64,000 nt of DNA from Guyparkeria sp. WRN-7. Its GTDB lineage: Bacteria > Pseudomonadota > Gammaproteobacteria > Halothiobacillales > Halothiobacillaceae. The stretch is taken from the NCBI RefSeq assembly GCF_001641825.1, contig NZ_LRFH01000002.1, positions 1-64,000 of the forward strand, read 5' to 3'. A program made the translations under genes and the position numbers. This document shows, one piece after another, positions 1-9,095 of the stretch. Within the stretch, counting starts at the first letter, position 1. Each line of letters begins with the position of its first letter. The notes below the pieces were generated by a model. That model searched no databases, was not told the DNA's origin, and worked only from the letters and a program-made list of their open reading frames with translations.

Positions 1-489
1 GGCTACAGTGGCTACGCCAGCGGCTCGATCGACGGCGAGATGGACCAGATCGGCAACGTCTATCCGGATACCTGGAGCAACGAGCTGGGTGAAATCAGCG
101 AGCCGCATCCCGAGGGTGGGGAGCCGGTCGGTCACTTCGACCTGGATACCGCAACCCAGGGCGGTTCCGACCTGAACCAGGACGGGGGTGCGCTGGCCTT
201 CGGCACCCACGACATGACCTACGAGGGTGAGGAGAGCGGCTCGCTCGGCTTCTACGAGTATGGCTCGGTCGGACTCTCCAGCGTCATGAGTGGCGAAGTC
301 GGCACCACGCGCTACGTCGTGGTCAACGCGACCAATGATGCCTCGCTGCTCGGCAGCGCGTTCTCCAACGCCTCCGGCAACATCGGCGTGAACGTCGCGG
401 CCGGCACCGGCAACCTGCAGAGCAACAGCCTGTCGATGGCCGTGGCCTGCGTCACCTGCGCCGGTGGCAGCAGCGGCGGAAGCGAATAA
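1..489 (+). CDS. C-terminal part of a secreted, amyloid-like surface protein (partial)
   Basis: The reading frame is open from the first base, so the gene begins outside the window and only about 162 C-terminal residues are seen. The sequence is rich in Gly, Ser, Asn and Thr, with alternating small/hydrophobic segments such as NIGVNVAAGTGNLQSN, and ends with a Cys-x-x-Cys motif (ACVTC) just before a GSSGGSE tail. Low-complexity Asn/Gln/Gly-rich strands plus a C-terminal CxxC are known for the Pseudomonas Fap amyloid subunits FapB/FapC. The three downstream genes (C39 peptidase, small secreted protein, coiled-coil porin) follow the fapD-fapE-fapF order. I infer a Fap-type fibre subunit or a related adhesin. 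The 5' part, where repeats would sit, is not visible. Confidence 0.55.
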   Translation, partial: GYSGYASGSIDGEMDQIGNVYPDTWSNELGEISEPHPEGGEPVGHFDLDTATQGGSDLNQDGGALAFGTHDMTYEGEESGSLGFYEYGSVGLSSVMSGEVGTTRYVVVNATNDASLLGSAFSNASGNIGVNVAAGTGNLQSNSLSMAVACVTCAGGSSGGSE

Positions 490-507
490 CCGATCTCCGG
501 ATCGGTC

Positions 508-534
508 GACGGGGCGGTATTCCGCCCCGTCTTT
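508..534 (+). terminator. Hairpin after the amyloid-like gene
   Basis: A perfect 10-bp stem (arms 508-517 and 522-531) with a TATT loop is followed by only three T residues. It lies 19 bases after the stop codon. The short T-run suggests a partial terminator or an mRNA-stabilising hairpin that would let the subunit be made in excess over the downstream genes. Confidence 0.5.
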
Positions 535-602
535 CCCGGTGACGTGGCCGGCAACCCCGCGTCACCCGGAAAGACGGACGGCGTCGACAGGAGGGTTTGT
601 TC

Positions 603-1346
603 GTGAAACCGGCAAGCATCTTGAACAACGAGAAGACGGGAACAAGGCGGATGGCCCTGGTTGCCGGTCTGCTGCTCGGGTTCGGGTTGGCAGGAACCGG
701 CAGTGCCGCCGCGGCCAACGTGCGTTTCGCCGGCGTGTTGCCGCACGGGCAGGTGATCGACAAGCCGGTGGAAAGCATGCTCGAGCGCCGCTACCGAAAC
801 GTGGTGCGCCAGCAGTTCGACTTCTCCTGCGGGGCGGCCGCCCTGGCGACGCTGTTGCGCTACGCCTATGGCCTGCGCCTCGACGAGGCGACGGTGCTGG
901 CTGGCATGTGGGGCGTGTCCGATCCGGAGTTGGTGCGCACCCGCGGCTTTTCCCTCCTGGAAATGAAGCATTACCTCGCCCGGCTTGGCTATCGCGGCCG
1001 CGGCTACGAGATCGACCTGTCCCGGCTCGGGCGGATCAATGTCCCGACGATCGTCCTGATGGACATCAACGGTTACCAGCACTTCGTGGTGCTCAAGACC
1101 GTCGACGAGACCTACGTGCATGTGGCGGATCCGGCCCTGGGCAATCGGCGTTACACGCGCCAGGCATTCATCGACAGCTGGCCATCACGCACCGTGTTTG
1201 CCGTGATCGGACCGGGTTTCGACCGGCGCACGGTGTTGCTGGACCGTACGAATGTTCCCAGCAGTGGAGAACTGCATCGCCGCTCCGGCGAGGTGCCGAC
1301 GAGCGAGCTGCTGGATTTCGGATTCAAGCATGCGGATCTGTTCTGA
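603..1346 (+). CDS. fapD: C39-family peptidase, FapD-like
   Basis: A 247-residue exported cysteine peptidase of the C39 (bacteriocin-leader) type. The N-terminus has a basic stretch then a hydrophobic signal segment (MALVAGLLLGFGLAGTGSAAAA). The catalytic Cys is in FDFSCGAAALATLL, the His in NGYQHFVVLK and the Asp in VADPALGN, all in the family order. No ABC transporter domain is attached, as in FapD. I place the start at GTG 603, seven bases after an AGGAGGG ribosome site; the TTG at 597 is too close to that site. FapD is required for Fap fibre export and assembly in Pseudomonas, and its position between the fibre-like gene and the porin-like gene supports the same role. The symbol is by analogy. 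Confidence 0.72.
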   Translation: MKPASILNNEKTGTRRMALVAGLLLGFGLAGTGSAAAANVRFAGVLPHGQVIDKPVESMLERRYRNVVRQQFDFSCGAAALATLLRYAYGLRLDEATVLAGMWGVSDPELVRTRGFSLLEMKHYLARLGYRGRGYEIDLSRLGRINVPTIVLMDINGYQHFVVLKTVDETYVHVADPALGNRRYTRQAFIDSWPSRTVFAVIGPGFDRRTVLLDRTNVPSSGELHRRSGEVPTSELLDFGFKHADLF

Positions 1347-1371
1347 TCCGCGGCCTACCGAGGAATACGCC

Positions 1372-2169
1372 ATGAAACATCCATTCAATGTCTTTGAGAA
1401 AGAACCGATCGATCCCGGTTTCCCGACCCGGGTGCTGGTGGTCGGTGGTGTGGCAGTCGGCGTTGCCTGCGGGCTGCTGCTGTTCAGTAGTGCGGTCGCT
1501 GCGGCGAACCCGGCCATCGTGTCGCTGAGCGACCCGGAACTCGCGAAGATGCGGGGTCGTTTCGTCACCGGCGACAGCCGCGTGATGTATTTCGGCGTCG
1601 AGATGGTCTCCCACTGGAAGACGACGGGCGGTGCGATGACTGCCGGTCTGACCGTGGGTATCGACCGCAGCCAGCAACTGCCGCAGGTGACCTTCGAGCC
1701 GACCGTGGCGATCGAGGGTGAGCCGACGATCAACCAGAGCGGCGAGCACCATGTCGCCGGCGGCAGCGAGGTCGATTCGCACGGCGTTCGTCAACAGATC
1801 CAGGTGGCCGGCAACGACAACCGTGCGACCAATGCGTTCGAGGTCCACGTCGACCCGCAATCCCGCGGTCAATCAGGCGGCGAGGGCGGCTATCGGGTCG
1901 AGATCAGCCAGAACGGCGCAGTCGTGGCTTCCGGGCTGACCGGCAGTGGCCAGCAGGCAGGCGTAAGCATGCGCCTGGGCAATTCGCAGGTTTTTCAGGG
2001 CTTTCAGGCGGGTGCAGCCAGTCAATTGATCCAGCTGGCGGGAAACCACCAGGTGGTCAACAACCAGTTGCGGCTGATGGTGGGCATCGATCCCACCGCG
2101 ATGAACGATCGGGAACGACTGCAGCGGCAGGTGGGCCAGGCACTGGCCTCACTTCGCGGCGGCATCTGA
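1372..2169 (+). CDS. Secreted FapE-like protein of the amyloid locus
   Basis: A 265-residue protein with one strongly hydrophobic N-terminal segment (VLVVGGVAVGVACGLLLFSSAVAAA) that reads as a signal peptide after a charged start. Next comes an SLSDPELAKMRGRFV motif, then a long polar stretch containing QQIQVAGNDNRATNAFEV and QLIQLAGNHQVVNNQL, which resemble each other and the beta-strand repeats of the fibre-like gene upstream. ATG 1372 has GAGGAA just upstream, 25 bases after the peptidase stop. The place between a FapD-like peptidase and a FapF-like porin makes FapE, a minor fibre-associated component, the best analogy. Sequence similarity to known FapE was not testable here, so the name is left off. 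Confidence 0.55.
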   Translation: MKHPFNVFEKEPIDPGFPTRVLVVGGVAVGVACGLLLFSSAVAAANPAIVSLSDPELAKMRGRFVTGDSRVMYFGVEMVSHWKTTGGAMTAGLTVGIDRSQQLPQVTFEPTVAIEGEPTINQSGEHHVAGGSEVDSHGVRQQIQVAGNDNRATNAFEVHVDPQSRGQSGGEGGYRVEISQNGAVVASGLTGSGQQAGVSMRLGNSQVFQGFQAGAASQLIQLAGNHQVVNNQLRLMVGIDPTAMNDRERLQRQVGQALASLRGGI

Positions 2170-2238
2170 TCTAGCGCCGCCTGCGGATTGGCGGCGCCTC
2201 GAAGGGCAACCAGGGGGTAACACCCAAGGAGTGTGACC

Positions 2239-3570
2239 ATGGATGATCGCGTCAAGCGGATGATCGGCCGAGGGGCTCTGGTACCGGCAAGCCTCTCGGT
2301 ATTGGCACTGGGGCTGACGATGGTGCCGCTCTCGACCGGCTGGGCAGCCAACGAGGCCGACAACGTCGAGCAGATGCGCAGCGAGCTCGAGGCCCTGAAA
2401 CAGCGATACGTCAACGAGGTGCGACGGTTGCGCGAACTGGATGCGCGACTGATGGCGGTTCAGACCCGTCTCTCGGAAGCAGGGGTGGAGCCCGAGGGGG
2501 ATCTCCAGGCCCGGACGCCCCTCGGTGCGGCGGCCGCGACCGAGGGAGAGACCCGCACCGATGCACCCAGCGAGGAGGACAAGCGGCAGGCCACAAGGCG
2601 GAGCGTCGACGACTTCCTGCAACAGGAACACGTGGCCTTCGACCGACCGTTTGTCCTCGAGGCCGGATTCGAATACAGCCGTTATGACCGTACCCAACTG
2701 ACGCTCAACGGCTTTCTTGCCCTGGATGCGATCTTCCTCGGCAATATCGCGGTCGACAACGTCGCCAGCGACACCTTCAAGTACACGCTGGCGGCGCGTT
2801 ACGGCCTGACGCCGCGCTGGAACGTCGGCGTCTCGGCGCCGTTCATCCAGCGCTACACCACTTACCAGAAGGGTGGTGCTGGCGGGTCGGCGGCCGCGTT
2901 CGCCGAAGTGGACCAGAGCAGCGATATCGCCATCGGCGACACCACGTTCAATCTCAGTTACCGGTTGCTGCCCGAAACGGCCACCCGGCCCGACGTCGTG
3001 CTCACCGGTAGCGTGATCGCTCCGACCGGTCGTGAGCCCTATGGGATCGACTGGCGGGTGATCGAGACCGGCGAGGACGCCGACGGCAACGCCTTCGTAC
3101 GATTCGCCATCCCCGAGGAGCAGGCGACCGGCAATGGCCTGTGGGGCGCGGGGGCCTCGGTATCGGCGGTCAAGACGCTCGACCCGGCCCTGCTGTTCGC
3201 CAACCTCGGCTACACCCACTACTTTTCGCGCAGCTTCGACGACCTCAACAACGACCCGGATACCGTCAATCCGGGCGATGTCGAGCTGGGCGATGCGTGG
3301 AACTGGGGCCTGGGGCTTGCCTTCGCCCTCAACGACAAGGCCAGCCTCTCCATGTCGTATTCGCAGCAGATCAACGGCCAGGCGCGTACCCGTTACGACG
3401 GCGAGGACTGGGTCGACCTCATCGGCAGCGATGCCAATTCGGCCACCCTCAGTCTTGGCCTGACCTACGCGCTCGGCCCCAAGGCGACGCTGGTCACCAG
3501 CCTCGGTGTCGGGCTGACGCCTGATGCGCCCGACTTCACGATCGGCGTGCGAGTTCCCTACGCACTCTGA
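2239..3570 (+). CDS. Outer-membrane porin with N-terminal coiled coil, FapF-like
   Basis: A 443-residue protein: signal peptide (to about residue 35), then a charged coiled coil (VEQMRSELEALKQRYVNEVRRLRELDARL), a Pro/Ala/Glu-rich linker, and from about residue 140 a beta-barrel with alternating aromatic strands. The C-terminus (FTIGVRVPYAL) ends in hydrophobic alternation, although without a final Phe. FapF, the secretion pore of the Fap amyloid system, has exactly this architecture: a helical trimeric plug before a barrel. ATG 2239 is preferred over GTG 2233 because AAGGAG ends seven bases upstream. It is the last gene of the locus, with a strong terminator behind it. A general meta-pathway/transporter-type barrel is the alternative. 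Confidence 0.62.
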   Translation: MDDRVKRMIGRGALVPASLSVLALGLTMVPLSTGWAANEADNVEQMRSELEALKQRYVNEVRRLRELDARLMAVQTRLSEAGVEPEGDLQARTPLGAAAATEGETRTDAPSEEDKRQATRRSVDDFLQQEHVAFDRPFVLEAGFEYSRYDRTQLTLNGFLALDAIFLGNIAVDNVASDTFKYTLAARYGLTPRWNVGVSAPFIQRYTTYQKGGAGGSAAAFAEVDQSSDIAIGDTTFNLSYRLLPETATRPDVVLTGSVIAPTGREPYGIDWRVIETGEDADGNAFVRFAIPEEQATGNGLWGAGASVSAVKTLDPALLFANLGYTHYFSRSFDDLNNDPDTVNPGDVELGDAWNWGLGLAFALNDKASLSMSYSQQINGQARTRYDGEDWVDLIGSDANSATLSLGLTYALGPKATLVTSLGVGLTPDAPDFTIGVRVPYAL

Positions 3571-3596
3571 TCCCGCCGATTGCTCCTGCGGTGTTA

Positions 3597-3635
3597 CCCC
3601 GCTGCCGATGCATCCCCGGCAGCGGGGATTTTTTT
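3597..3635 (+). terminator. Rho-independent terminator of the amyloid-like locus
   Basis: A perfect 10-bp GC-rich stem (3597-3606 with 3618-3627) is followed by seven T residues, 26 bases after the porin stop codon. Confidence 0.9.
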
Positions 3636-3721
3636 GCGTTTGCCATTCGAGTGGCCGGGAGGATGGCAAGGTCGCACCTTGGGTGGGTATAGTCCTTATT
3701 CCCCCACTCGGATCGCGAACG

Positions 3722-4609
3722 ATGGATGACTTTCGCACCTGGCACTGGCTGGAGACGGTAATCGAGCTCGGCGGGCTCAAACCGGCCTCGGAGCGGCTTC
3801 ACCGCACGCCGTCGACGATCAGCCACGCCATCAAGCAGCTCGAACGCCGCATCGGAGTCACCCTGGTCGAGACCCGTGCCCGTCGCATTCGTCTGACCGA
3901 GGCGGGTGCGATCCTGCTCGAGCACATGCGCCCGCTGATACGGGAGCTGGAAGGGGTGCAGGGTGTGATCGACCAGTTTCGCGCCACGGGCGCCTCGGTG
4001 CTCCGAATCGCCGTGGACCAGGTTTTTCCCCACGACCGCCTGATTCACGCGATGGAGCGTTTTTCTCGGGAATATCCGCACACCCGCATCGAGCTGTTCG
4101 AGACCGTGCTGGGTGGTGGCCCCGCGCTGTTCCGTGATGGCGAGGTGGGGGTCTATCTAGGGCTGGAACCGGTCGGCGACCACACCGGGACCCAGGTGGG
4201 ACGGGTGCGCTTCGTCCCCTGCGCCGGGCCCGATCACCCGCTGGTCGACATCGCCGGGGGGTTGCCGGAAGGCGAACTGATGTCCGATGCGCAGCTGCGC
4301 CAGTACCGCCAGGTGGTGTTGCGGGATTCGCACCCGGAGGGCAGTACGAATGCCGGCTGGCTGGGCGCGGCGCAGCGGGTCACCGTGGATCACATGCACA
4401 CGGCGGTCGAATTGATGCGCTCGGGGCTCGGGTTCGGCTGGTTGCCGGAGCATCAGGTGCGCGAGGAACCGGACCTGGTCGTGCTACCGGTCGATGACGG
4501 GCTTTGTCCGGAAACGGCCATGATGCTGTTCCGTCAGCGCGAGCTGATGGCAAGCCCCGCTCACCAGTGCATGATGGAGGCACTGGTGGAATCGGCGCGA
4601 GGGGATTGA
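3722..4609 (+). CDS. LysR-family transcriptional regulator
   Basis: A 295-residue LysR-type regulator. The N-terminal winged helix-turn-helix is clear (TWHWLETVIELGGLKPASERL, then STISHAIKQLERRIGVTLVE), followed by a periplasmic-binding-like effector domain from about residue 95. ATG 3722 gives the standard LysR length; the frame runs on upstream but that extension lies in the terminator of the previous gene. It resembles the regulators that start MDDFRTWHWL and respond to envelope or redox conditions in gammaproteobacteria, but the ligand cannot be told from sequence. It is convergent with the SUF operon and downstream of the amyloid locus; neither position fixes its target. Confidence 0.85.
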   Translation: MDDFRTWHWLETVIELGGLKPASERLHRTPSTISHAIKQLERRIGVTLVETRARRIRLTEAGAILLEHMRPLIRELEGVQGVIDQFRATGASVLRIAVDQVFPHDRLIHAMERFSREYPHTRIELFETVLGGGPALFRDGEVGVYLGLEPVGDHTGTQVGRVRFVPCAGPDHPLVDIAGGLPEGELMSDAQLRQYRQVVLRDSHPEGSTNAGWLGAAQRVTVDHMHTAVELMRSGLGFGWLPEHQVREEPDLVVLPVDDGLCPETAMMLFRQRELMASPAHQCMMEALVESARGD

Positions 4610-4645
4610 GCGCCGGGGGATTGAACGTCGGGGATCCGGCGCTGT

Positions 4646-5077
4646 TCAGGCTGCCGCGTGTTCGGCGGCAACGGTCCGGATCTTCTCGATCATGTTCGAG
4701 AGACCGGTCGCCCGGTTGGCCGAGAGGTGCGCCGACAGGCCCAGCTCGTCGATGAAGCCGCTGTCGGTCGCCAGGATTTCCTCGGCGGTGCGATCCGAGT
4801 AGACGCGGAAGAGCAGGGCGATCAGTCCATTGACGATCATCGCGTCGCTGGTGCCGATCAGCTTGAGACGATCACCGTCCCAGGCATAGTCGAACCACAC
4901 TTGCGACTGGCAGCCGTGGAACTTGTGCTCCTCGTCCTGCTTCTCGGGCGGGAAGGTGGGCATCTGCTTGCCCATGTCCATGATGTACTGATAGCGCTCG
5001 GTCCAGTCGCCGAGAAAGGCGAACTCGTCCTTCAGTGCGGTGATCTCGGCGTCGATGCTGGGCGCCTTGTCGGTCAT
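4646..5077 (-). CDS. sufE: SufE cysteine desulfuration protein
   Basis: A 143-residue SufE. It accepts the persulfide sulfur from the SufS desulfurase and passes it to SufB. The active-site Cys is in HKFHGCQSQVWF, the family's conserved loop. Length and fold match E. coli SufE (138 residues). The start at 5077 follows a GGAGG ribosome site. It is the last gene of the nine-gene minus-strand SUF operon, directly after the A-type carrier gene, and meets the LysR gene tail to tail. Confidence 0.95.
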   Translation of the reverse strand: MTDKAPSIDAEITALKDEFAFLGDWTERYQYIMDMGKQMPTFPPEKQDEEHKFHGCQSQVWFDYAWDGDRLKLIGTSDAMIVNGLIALLFRVYSDRTAEEILATDSGFIDELGLSAHLSANRATGLSNMIEKIRTVAAEHAAA

Positions 5078-5109
5078 GGATATCCTCCGGAATGCAGCGC
5101 GCGTCGGGC

Positions 5110-5556
5110 TCAGGCCTCGTCGCGCACGGTGAAACTCTCGCCGCAGCCGCAGCTGTCCTCGACGTTGGGATTGTCGACGTGGAGCATGCGGGTCAGGCCC
5201 TCGACCACGTAGTCGAGCGTCGAGCCGTGCAGGGCCTTAAAGCTCTCCTCGTCGGTGATCACCGCGATGCCGTCACCGCAGTCGAACCACAGGTCGTCGT
5301 CCTCGACCGAGCGGGCGACGTCCATGACGTAGGCGAAGCCCGAGCAGCCGGACTTCTTGATGCCCAGTCGCAGGCCGAGCGCGGATTCATCGCCCTCGAA
5401 CGCCTTGGTCAGGTGCCGGCGGGCGGCCTCGGTGGCCGAAAGGCGCTGTTCGGCCGGCAGGGCGGCGGCGCGCTCGCGCGCAGCCTCGATGTGGGCCGGA
5501 TCGACGGTCGTGGTGGTCTCTTCTGCCGGTTGGGCGCTGTGTACCTCGGCGGTCAT
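5110..5556 (-). CDS. sufA: SufA/HesB-type iron-sulfur carrier
   Basis: A 148-residue A-type Fe-S carrier. The three conserved Cys are in GCSGFAYVMDV and in DSCGCGESF near the C-terminus. It would receive clusters from SufBCD and hand them to apoproteins. The N-terminus carries about 45 extra residues relative to SufA, including a Thr-rich, probably disordered stretch. The frame is open up to 5637, inside the Rieske gene, but ATG 5556 has a GGAGGAAGG site upstream and leaves a 22-base gap, so I use it. It could equally be called an ErpA/IscA-like protein; operon context favours sufA. Confidence 0.9.
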   Translation of the reverse strand: MTAEVHSAQPAEETTTTVDPAHIEAARERAAALPAEQRLSATEAARRHLTKAFEGDESALGLRLGIKKSGCSGFAYVMDVARSVEDDDLWFDCGDGIAVITDEESFKALHGSTLDYVVEGLTRMLHVDNPNVEDSCGCGESFTVRDEA

Positions 5557-5578
5557 GGGCCTTCCTCCAGCGTGGTTG

Positions 5579-5932
5579 TCAGCCGGCCTCGCGGGGCGTG
5601 CTGGCAACGTAAATGGTGTCGTTCTCGACTCGGACATCGTAACAGTCGATGGGTTCGTAGGCCGGGGCGGACAGCGGCTCGCCGTCGCGCAGGCAGAACT
5701 CGGCGTTGTGCCAGGGGCAGGTGAGGATGTCGCCGTCCAGTGGCCCCTCGGAGATCGGCAGCTCCTGGTGGCTGCACTCGTCGGCCACTGCCAGGATCAC
5801 GCCATCGGCGTTGACGACCAGGATGTCGACCTCCGGTCCCTCGACCACGCGACGTTCGCCCGGTGCCAGTTCGCGCTGTTCGCAGACCCGAATCCAGTTG
5901 TCGTCGATCGGCTGATTGGCGGTGTCGGTCAT
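5579..5932 (-). CDS. Rieske [2Fe-2S] ferredoxin in the SUF operon
   Basis: A 117-residue single-domain Rieske protein. The cluster ligands are visible as CSHQ (Cys and His) and CPWH (Cys and His), with normal spacing of the two boxes. This matches the small soluble ferredoxin component of non-haem dioxygenases (NirD/BphF type) rather than the membrane cytochrome bc1 type, since no transmembrane segment is present. Its placement between sufT and the sufA-type gene, on the same strand with short gaps, suggests it belongs to the Fe-S assembly operon. It may be an electron donor for cluster assembly, but this is inference. Confidence 0.88.
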   Translation of the reverse strand: MTDTANQPIDDNWIRVCEQRELAPGERRVVEGPEVDILVVNADGVILAVADECSHQELPISEGPLDGDILTCPWHNAEFCLRDGEPLSAPAYEPIDCYDVRVENDTIYVASTPREAG

Positions 5933-5993
5933 CGTCGTGTCTGTCTCTTCGTGCTTACGTTTAGCGGGTGTCGGTCAGGGCAGGGCCGGTCGA

Positions 5994-6539
5994 TCAGAAC
6001 ATGCCTGTCGCCAGTTGTGCCTCCTCGGACATCATCTCCTTGCTCCAGGGCGGGTCGAAGACCAGCTCCACCGCGGCTTCCTCGATGGTCGGGATCTCCA
6101 TGATGCGCTGGTGGGCATCCGAGGCGATTACCCCGCCCATGCCGCAGCCGGGCGCGGTGAGCGTCATGTCGACCTCGACGCGTCGACCGGCGACCGGCAG
6201 CGATTCGACCTTGACCTTGTACACCAGGCCGAGATCGACGATGTTGATCGGGATCTCCGGGTCGAACACGCCGCGCAGCTGGTCCCAGACCATCTTCTCG
6301 ACTTCCTCGTCGGAGGCGTTCTCCGGCAGTTCCGGCTGCGGGGGCGGTTCCTTGCCCAGTGCGTCGGCATCCTTGCCCTCGACCCGCAGCAGGTGACCGC
6401 GTGCCTTGATGGTGAAACTGCCGCCCAGGGCCTGCATCAGCTCGACGGGGGTGTCCTTCGAGGCGAGCACCTTCTGCCCCGAAGGCACCATGGTGCAGAC
6501 CACGTCGCGGCTGAGTCGGATGCGTTCCATCGGTTCCAC
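5994..6539 (-). CDS. sufT: SufT Fe-S cluster assembly protein
   Basis: A 181-residue protein with the SufT two-part layout: a short N-terminal domain (LSRDVVCTMVPSGQKVL, RVEGKDADALG) and a C-terminal DUF59/MIP18 domain with the conserved APGCGMGG loop. SufT/DUF59 proteins help mature Fe-S proteins, mainly under high demand. I choose GTG 6539, because GGGAGA ends seven bases upstream; ATG 6530 would leave a 16-base gap. A much longer frame (to 6911) lies inside sufS and is not used. The gap to the sufS stop is 20 bases. Confidence 0.9.
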   Translation of the reverse strand: MEPMERIRLSRDVVCTMVPSGQKVLASKDTPVELMQALGGSFTIKARGHLLRVEGKDADALGKEPPPQPELPENASDEEVEKMVWDQLRGVFDPEIPINIVDLGLVYKVKVESLPVAGRRVEVDMTLTAPGCGMGGVIASDAHQRIMEIPTIEEAAVELVFDPPWSKEMMSEEAQLATGMF

Positions 6540-6559
6540 GATACGTTCTCCCGGCTTGG

Positions 6560-7801
6560 TCAGACGAGCATGTCGCGCACGCGGCTGACCGCGGCGACGA
6601 ACTGGTCGATCTCGTCGAGTGTGTTGTAGAACGCCGCCGAGGCGCGGGCGGTGCCCGCGGGTGCCTCGAAGCAGCGCATCAGGGGCATGGCGCAGTGATG
6701 CCCGGTGCGCACCGCGATGCCCATGGAATCCAGCAGCGTGCCGACGTCGTGCGGGTGCGCGTCGTCGATCAGGAACGACACGACCGGCACCTTGTGCGCG
6801 GCCTGGCCGACGATCCGCAGGCCGGGGATCTCGCCCAGCCCCTCGGTCATGCGCTCGAGCAGGGCGGCCTCGTGACGTTCGATCGCCAGCCAGTCGAGGC
6901 CGTCGGCCCATTCCAGCGCCGCGCCGAAGCCGATCGCGCCCTCGATATTGGGCGTGCCGGCCTCGAACTTGGACGGTGGCGGGGCGAAGCGCACGCCATC
7001 GAAGCGCACTTCCTCGATCATGTCACCGCCGCCCATGAACGGCGGCAGACGGTCGAACCAGTCGCCGCGAGCGTAAAGCGCCCCGACACCGCTAGGCCCG
7101 AACACCTTGTGGCTGGAGCAGGCGTAGAAGTCGCAGCCGAGCGCCTGGACGTCGACCGGGCCGTGCGGCAGCCCCTGTGCGCCGTCGACCATTACCGGTA
7201 TGTCCCGTTCGTGGGCGATCTCGGCAATGCGGGCGACCGGGTTGATGGTCCCGAGCGCGTTGGAGACGTGGTTGACCGCCATCAGGCGCGTCCGGTCGGT
7301 GATCAAGCCGGGCAGGGCGTCGATCTCGAGCTCGCCGCGATCGTTGACCGGGATGGTGCGGATGGTCAGTCCCTTGCGCTCGCCCAGCATCAGCCACGGC
7401 ACGATATTCGCGTGATGCTCGAGCTCGCTGAGGATCACCTCGTCACCGGCCTGCCAGTCGTTCGACAGCGAGTGGGCCAGCAGGTTGATCGCTTCGGTCA
7501 CGCCACGGACGAACACGATCTCGCGCTCGTTGTCGGCACCCAGTGATTGCGCCACGCGGGCACGAGCGTTCTCGAAGCGCTCGCTGGCCCGGGCCGACAG
7601 CGTATGCACGCCGCGATGGATGTTGGCGTTATCCCGCTCGTAGAACTCGCGGATGGTGTCGATCACCACCCGCGGTTTCTGCGTGGTGGCCGCATTGTCG
7701 AGGTAGACCAGCGGCTTTCCGTGTACCTCCTGGTCGAGGGCCGGGAACTGTGCCCGGATCGTCTCGACCGAGAACGGCTGGTTGTGACCGTCGCCGGCCA
7801 T
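6560..7801 (-). CDS. sufS: SufS cysteine desulfurase
   Basis: A 413-residue pyridoxal-phosphate enzyme of the group II NifS/SufS type. It converts cysteine to alanine and holds the sulfur as a persulfide for SufE. The PLP lysine is in ACSSHKVFGPSG and the catalytic Cys in RTGHHCAMPLM. The His for cofactor stacking is in LSELEHHANIVPW. The start overlaps the sufD stop by one base, so translation is probably coupled. Length matches E. coli SufS (406). Confidence 0.97.
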   Translation of the reverse strand: MAGDGHNQPFSVETIRAQFPALDQEVHGKPLVYLDNAATTQKPRVVIDTIREFYERDNANIHRGVHTLSARASERFENARARVAQSLGADNEREIVFVRGVTEAINLLAHSLSNDWQAGDEVILSELEHHANIVPWLMLGERKGLTIRTIPVNDRGELEIDALPGLITDRTRLMAVNHVSNALGTINPVARIAEIAHERDIPVMVDGAQGLPHGPVDVQALGCDFYACSSHKVFGPSGVGALYARGDWFDRLPPFMGGGDMIEEVRFDGVRFAPPPSKFEAGTPNIEGAIGFGAALEWADGLDWLAIERHEAALLERMTEGLGEIPGLRIVGQAAHKVPVVSFLIDDAHPHDVGTLLDSMGIAVRTGHHCAMPLMRCFEAPAGTARASAAFYNTLDEIDQFVAAVSRVRDMLV

Positions 7802-9095
7802 TACGCGTCCGAATCGGCGGGCAGGCTGCGCTCGCCGAGGCGCTGTTCGACCTGGCCTGTCAGCCAGTCGCGCAGATCGGTCAGCGGCAGCTCGTCGATG
7901 ACCTCCTGGGCGAAGCCGGCGATCAGCAGGCCACGCGCCTCGGCCAGCGGCACGCCGCGGGTGCGCAGGTAGAACAGTGCCTCCTGGTCGAGACGGCCGA
8001 TGGTCGCCCCGTGCGAGCAGCTGACGTCGTCGGCGTAGATCTCGAGTTCCGGCTTGGCGTCGATCTCGGCGTTGTCGGAGAGCAGCAGGTTGTTGCTCGA
8101 CTGGTACGCCTCGATGCGCTGCGCGTCCTCCTCGATCAGGATGCGTCCCTTGAACACGCCCCGCCCGGCATCATCCGCGATGGTGCGGTAGTGCTCGTTG
8201 CTGGTGGTGTCGGCGGCCGCGTGCGTGATCCGCGTGTGGGTATCCAGCAGTTGCTTGCCGCGCGGCATCATCAGGCCGATCAGGTCGGTATGCGCGCCGG
8301 AGCCGCCGACGTGGATGTCGTACTCGCGCCGGATCATGCGACCGCCCAGCTGGATATTGTAGCTGTGGTAGCGCGCGTCGCGATCGAGCTCGGCGAACGT
8401 GCGCGCCGTGGTCAGGCGCGACTCGCCATCGAGGCCGAGTGCGATGTGCGTCAGCGCGGCGTTGGCGGCAATCGTCGAGACGATCACGCTGTTGCGCCAG
8501 GCCGGTTGCTCGCCAACGGTCTCGATGTGCTCGAGCAGCGTGGCGGCCGCGCTCTGGCCCAGGCGCACCAGTACGCGCGGGTGGCTCATGACCGACTCGG
8601 TCGCTCCGTCGAGCCACTCGATCACGATCGGACGCTCGACCACGGTATTCGCCGCGACGTCGACAACCACGCCTTCGCGGGCCATCGCGGTGTTCAAGGT
8701 GACCAGCGCGTCGTTGGGGTTGTCGACACTCGGCGCCGGCTTCGGCGAGAAGGCCGCCGCGCGGGTCGTCTCGTCGGCATCCGCCAACGCGGTGAGGGTG
8801 ACGCCTTCGGGGACGTCGTCGGGCACGCCCTGGAACACGCCGTCGACGAATCGCAGCCGTACGGGATTGTCGAGCGGCAGGCGCGTGCCCGGCTCAATGT
8901 CGGCGCCGACGCCCGACGGGGCGTTGAACCGCCCGCGCTGGATGGCGCGCAGGTTGGTCCAGCGCCACTCCTCGTCACGCAGGCCCGGCAGGCCGATGCT
9001 CTCGACCTGGCTGCGGGCGGCCTGCGCGATCTCGTTCGGGGCCGCTGCCTGCTCGGGCAGGGCGTCGCTCAGCCAATCGGGAAGACCGGTTCGCT

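Noticed and set aside
312-1121. Long minus-strand frame over the amyloid-like and C39 genes
   Set aside because: No ribosome site, protein of low-complexity His/Arg/Gly type; the plus-strand gene has a signal peptide and catalytic motifs. A GC-rich shadow.
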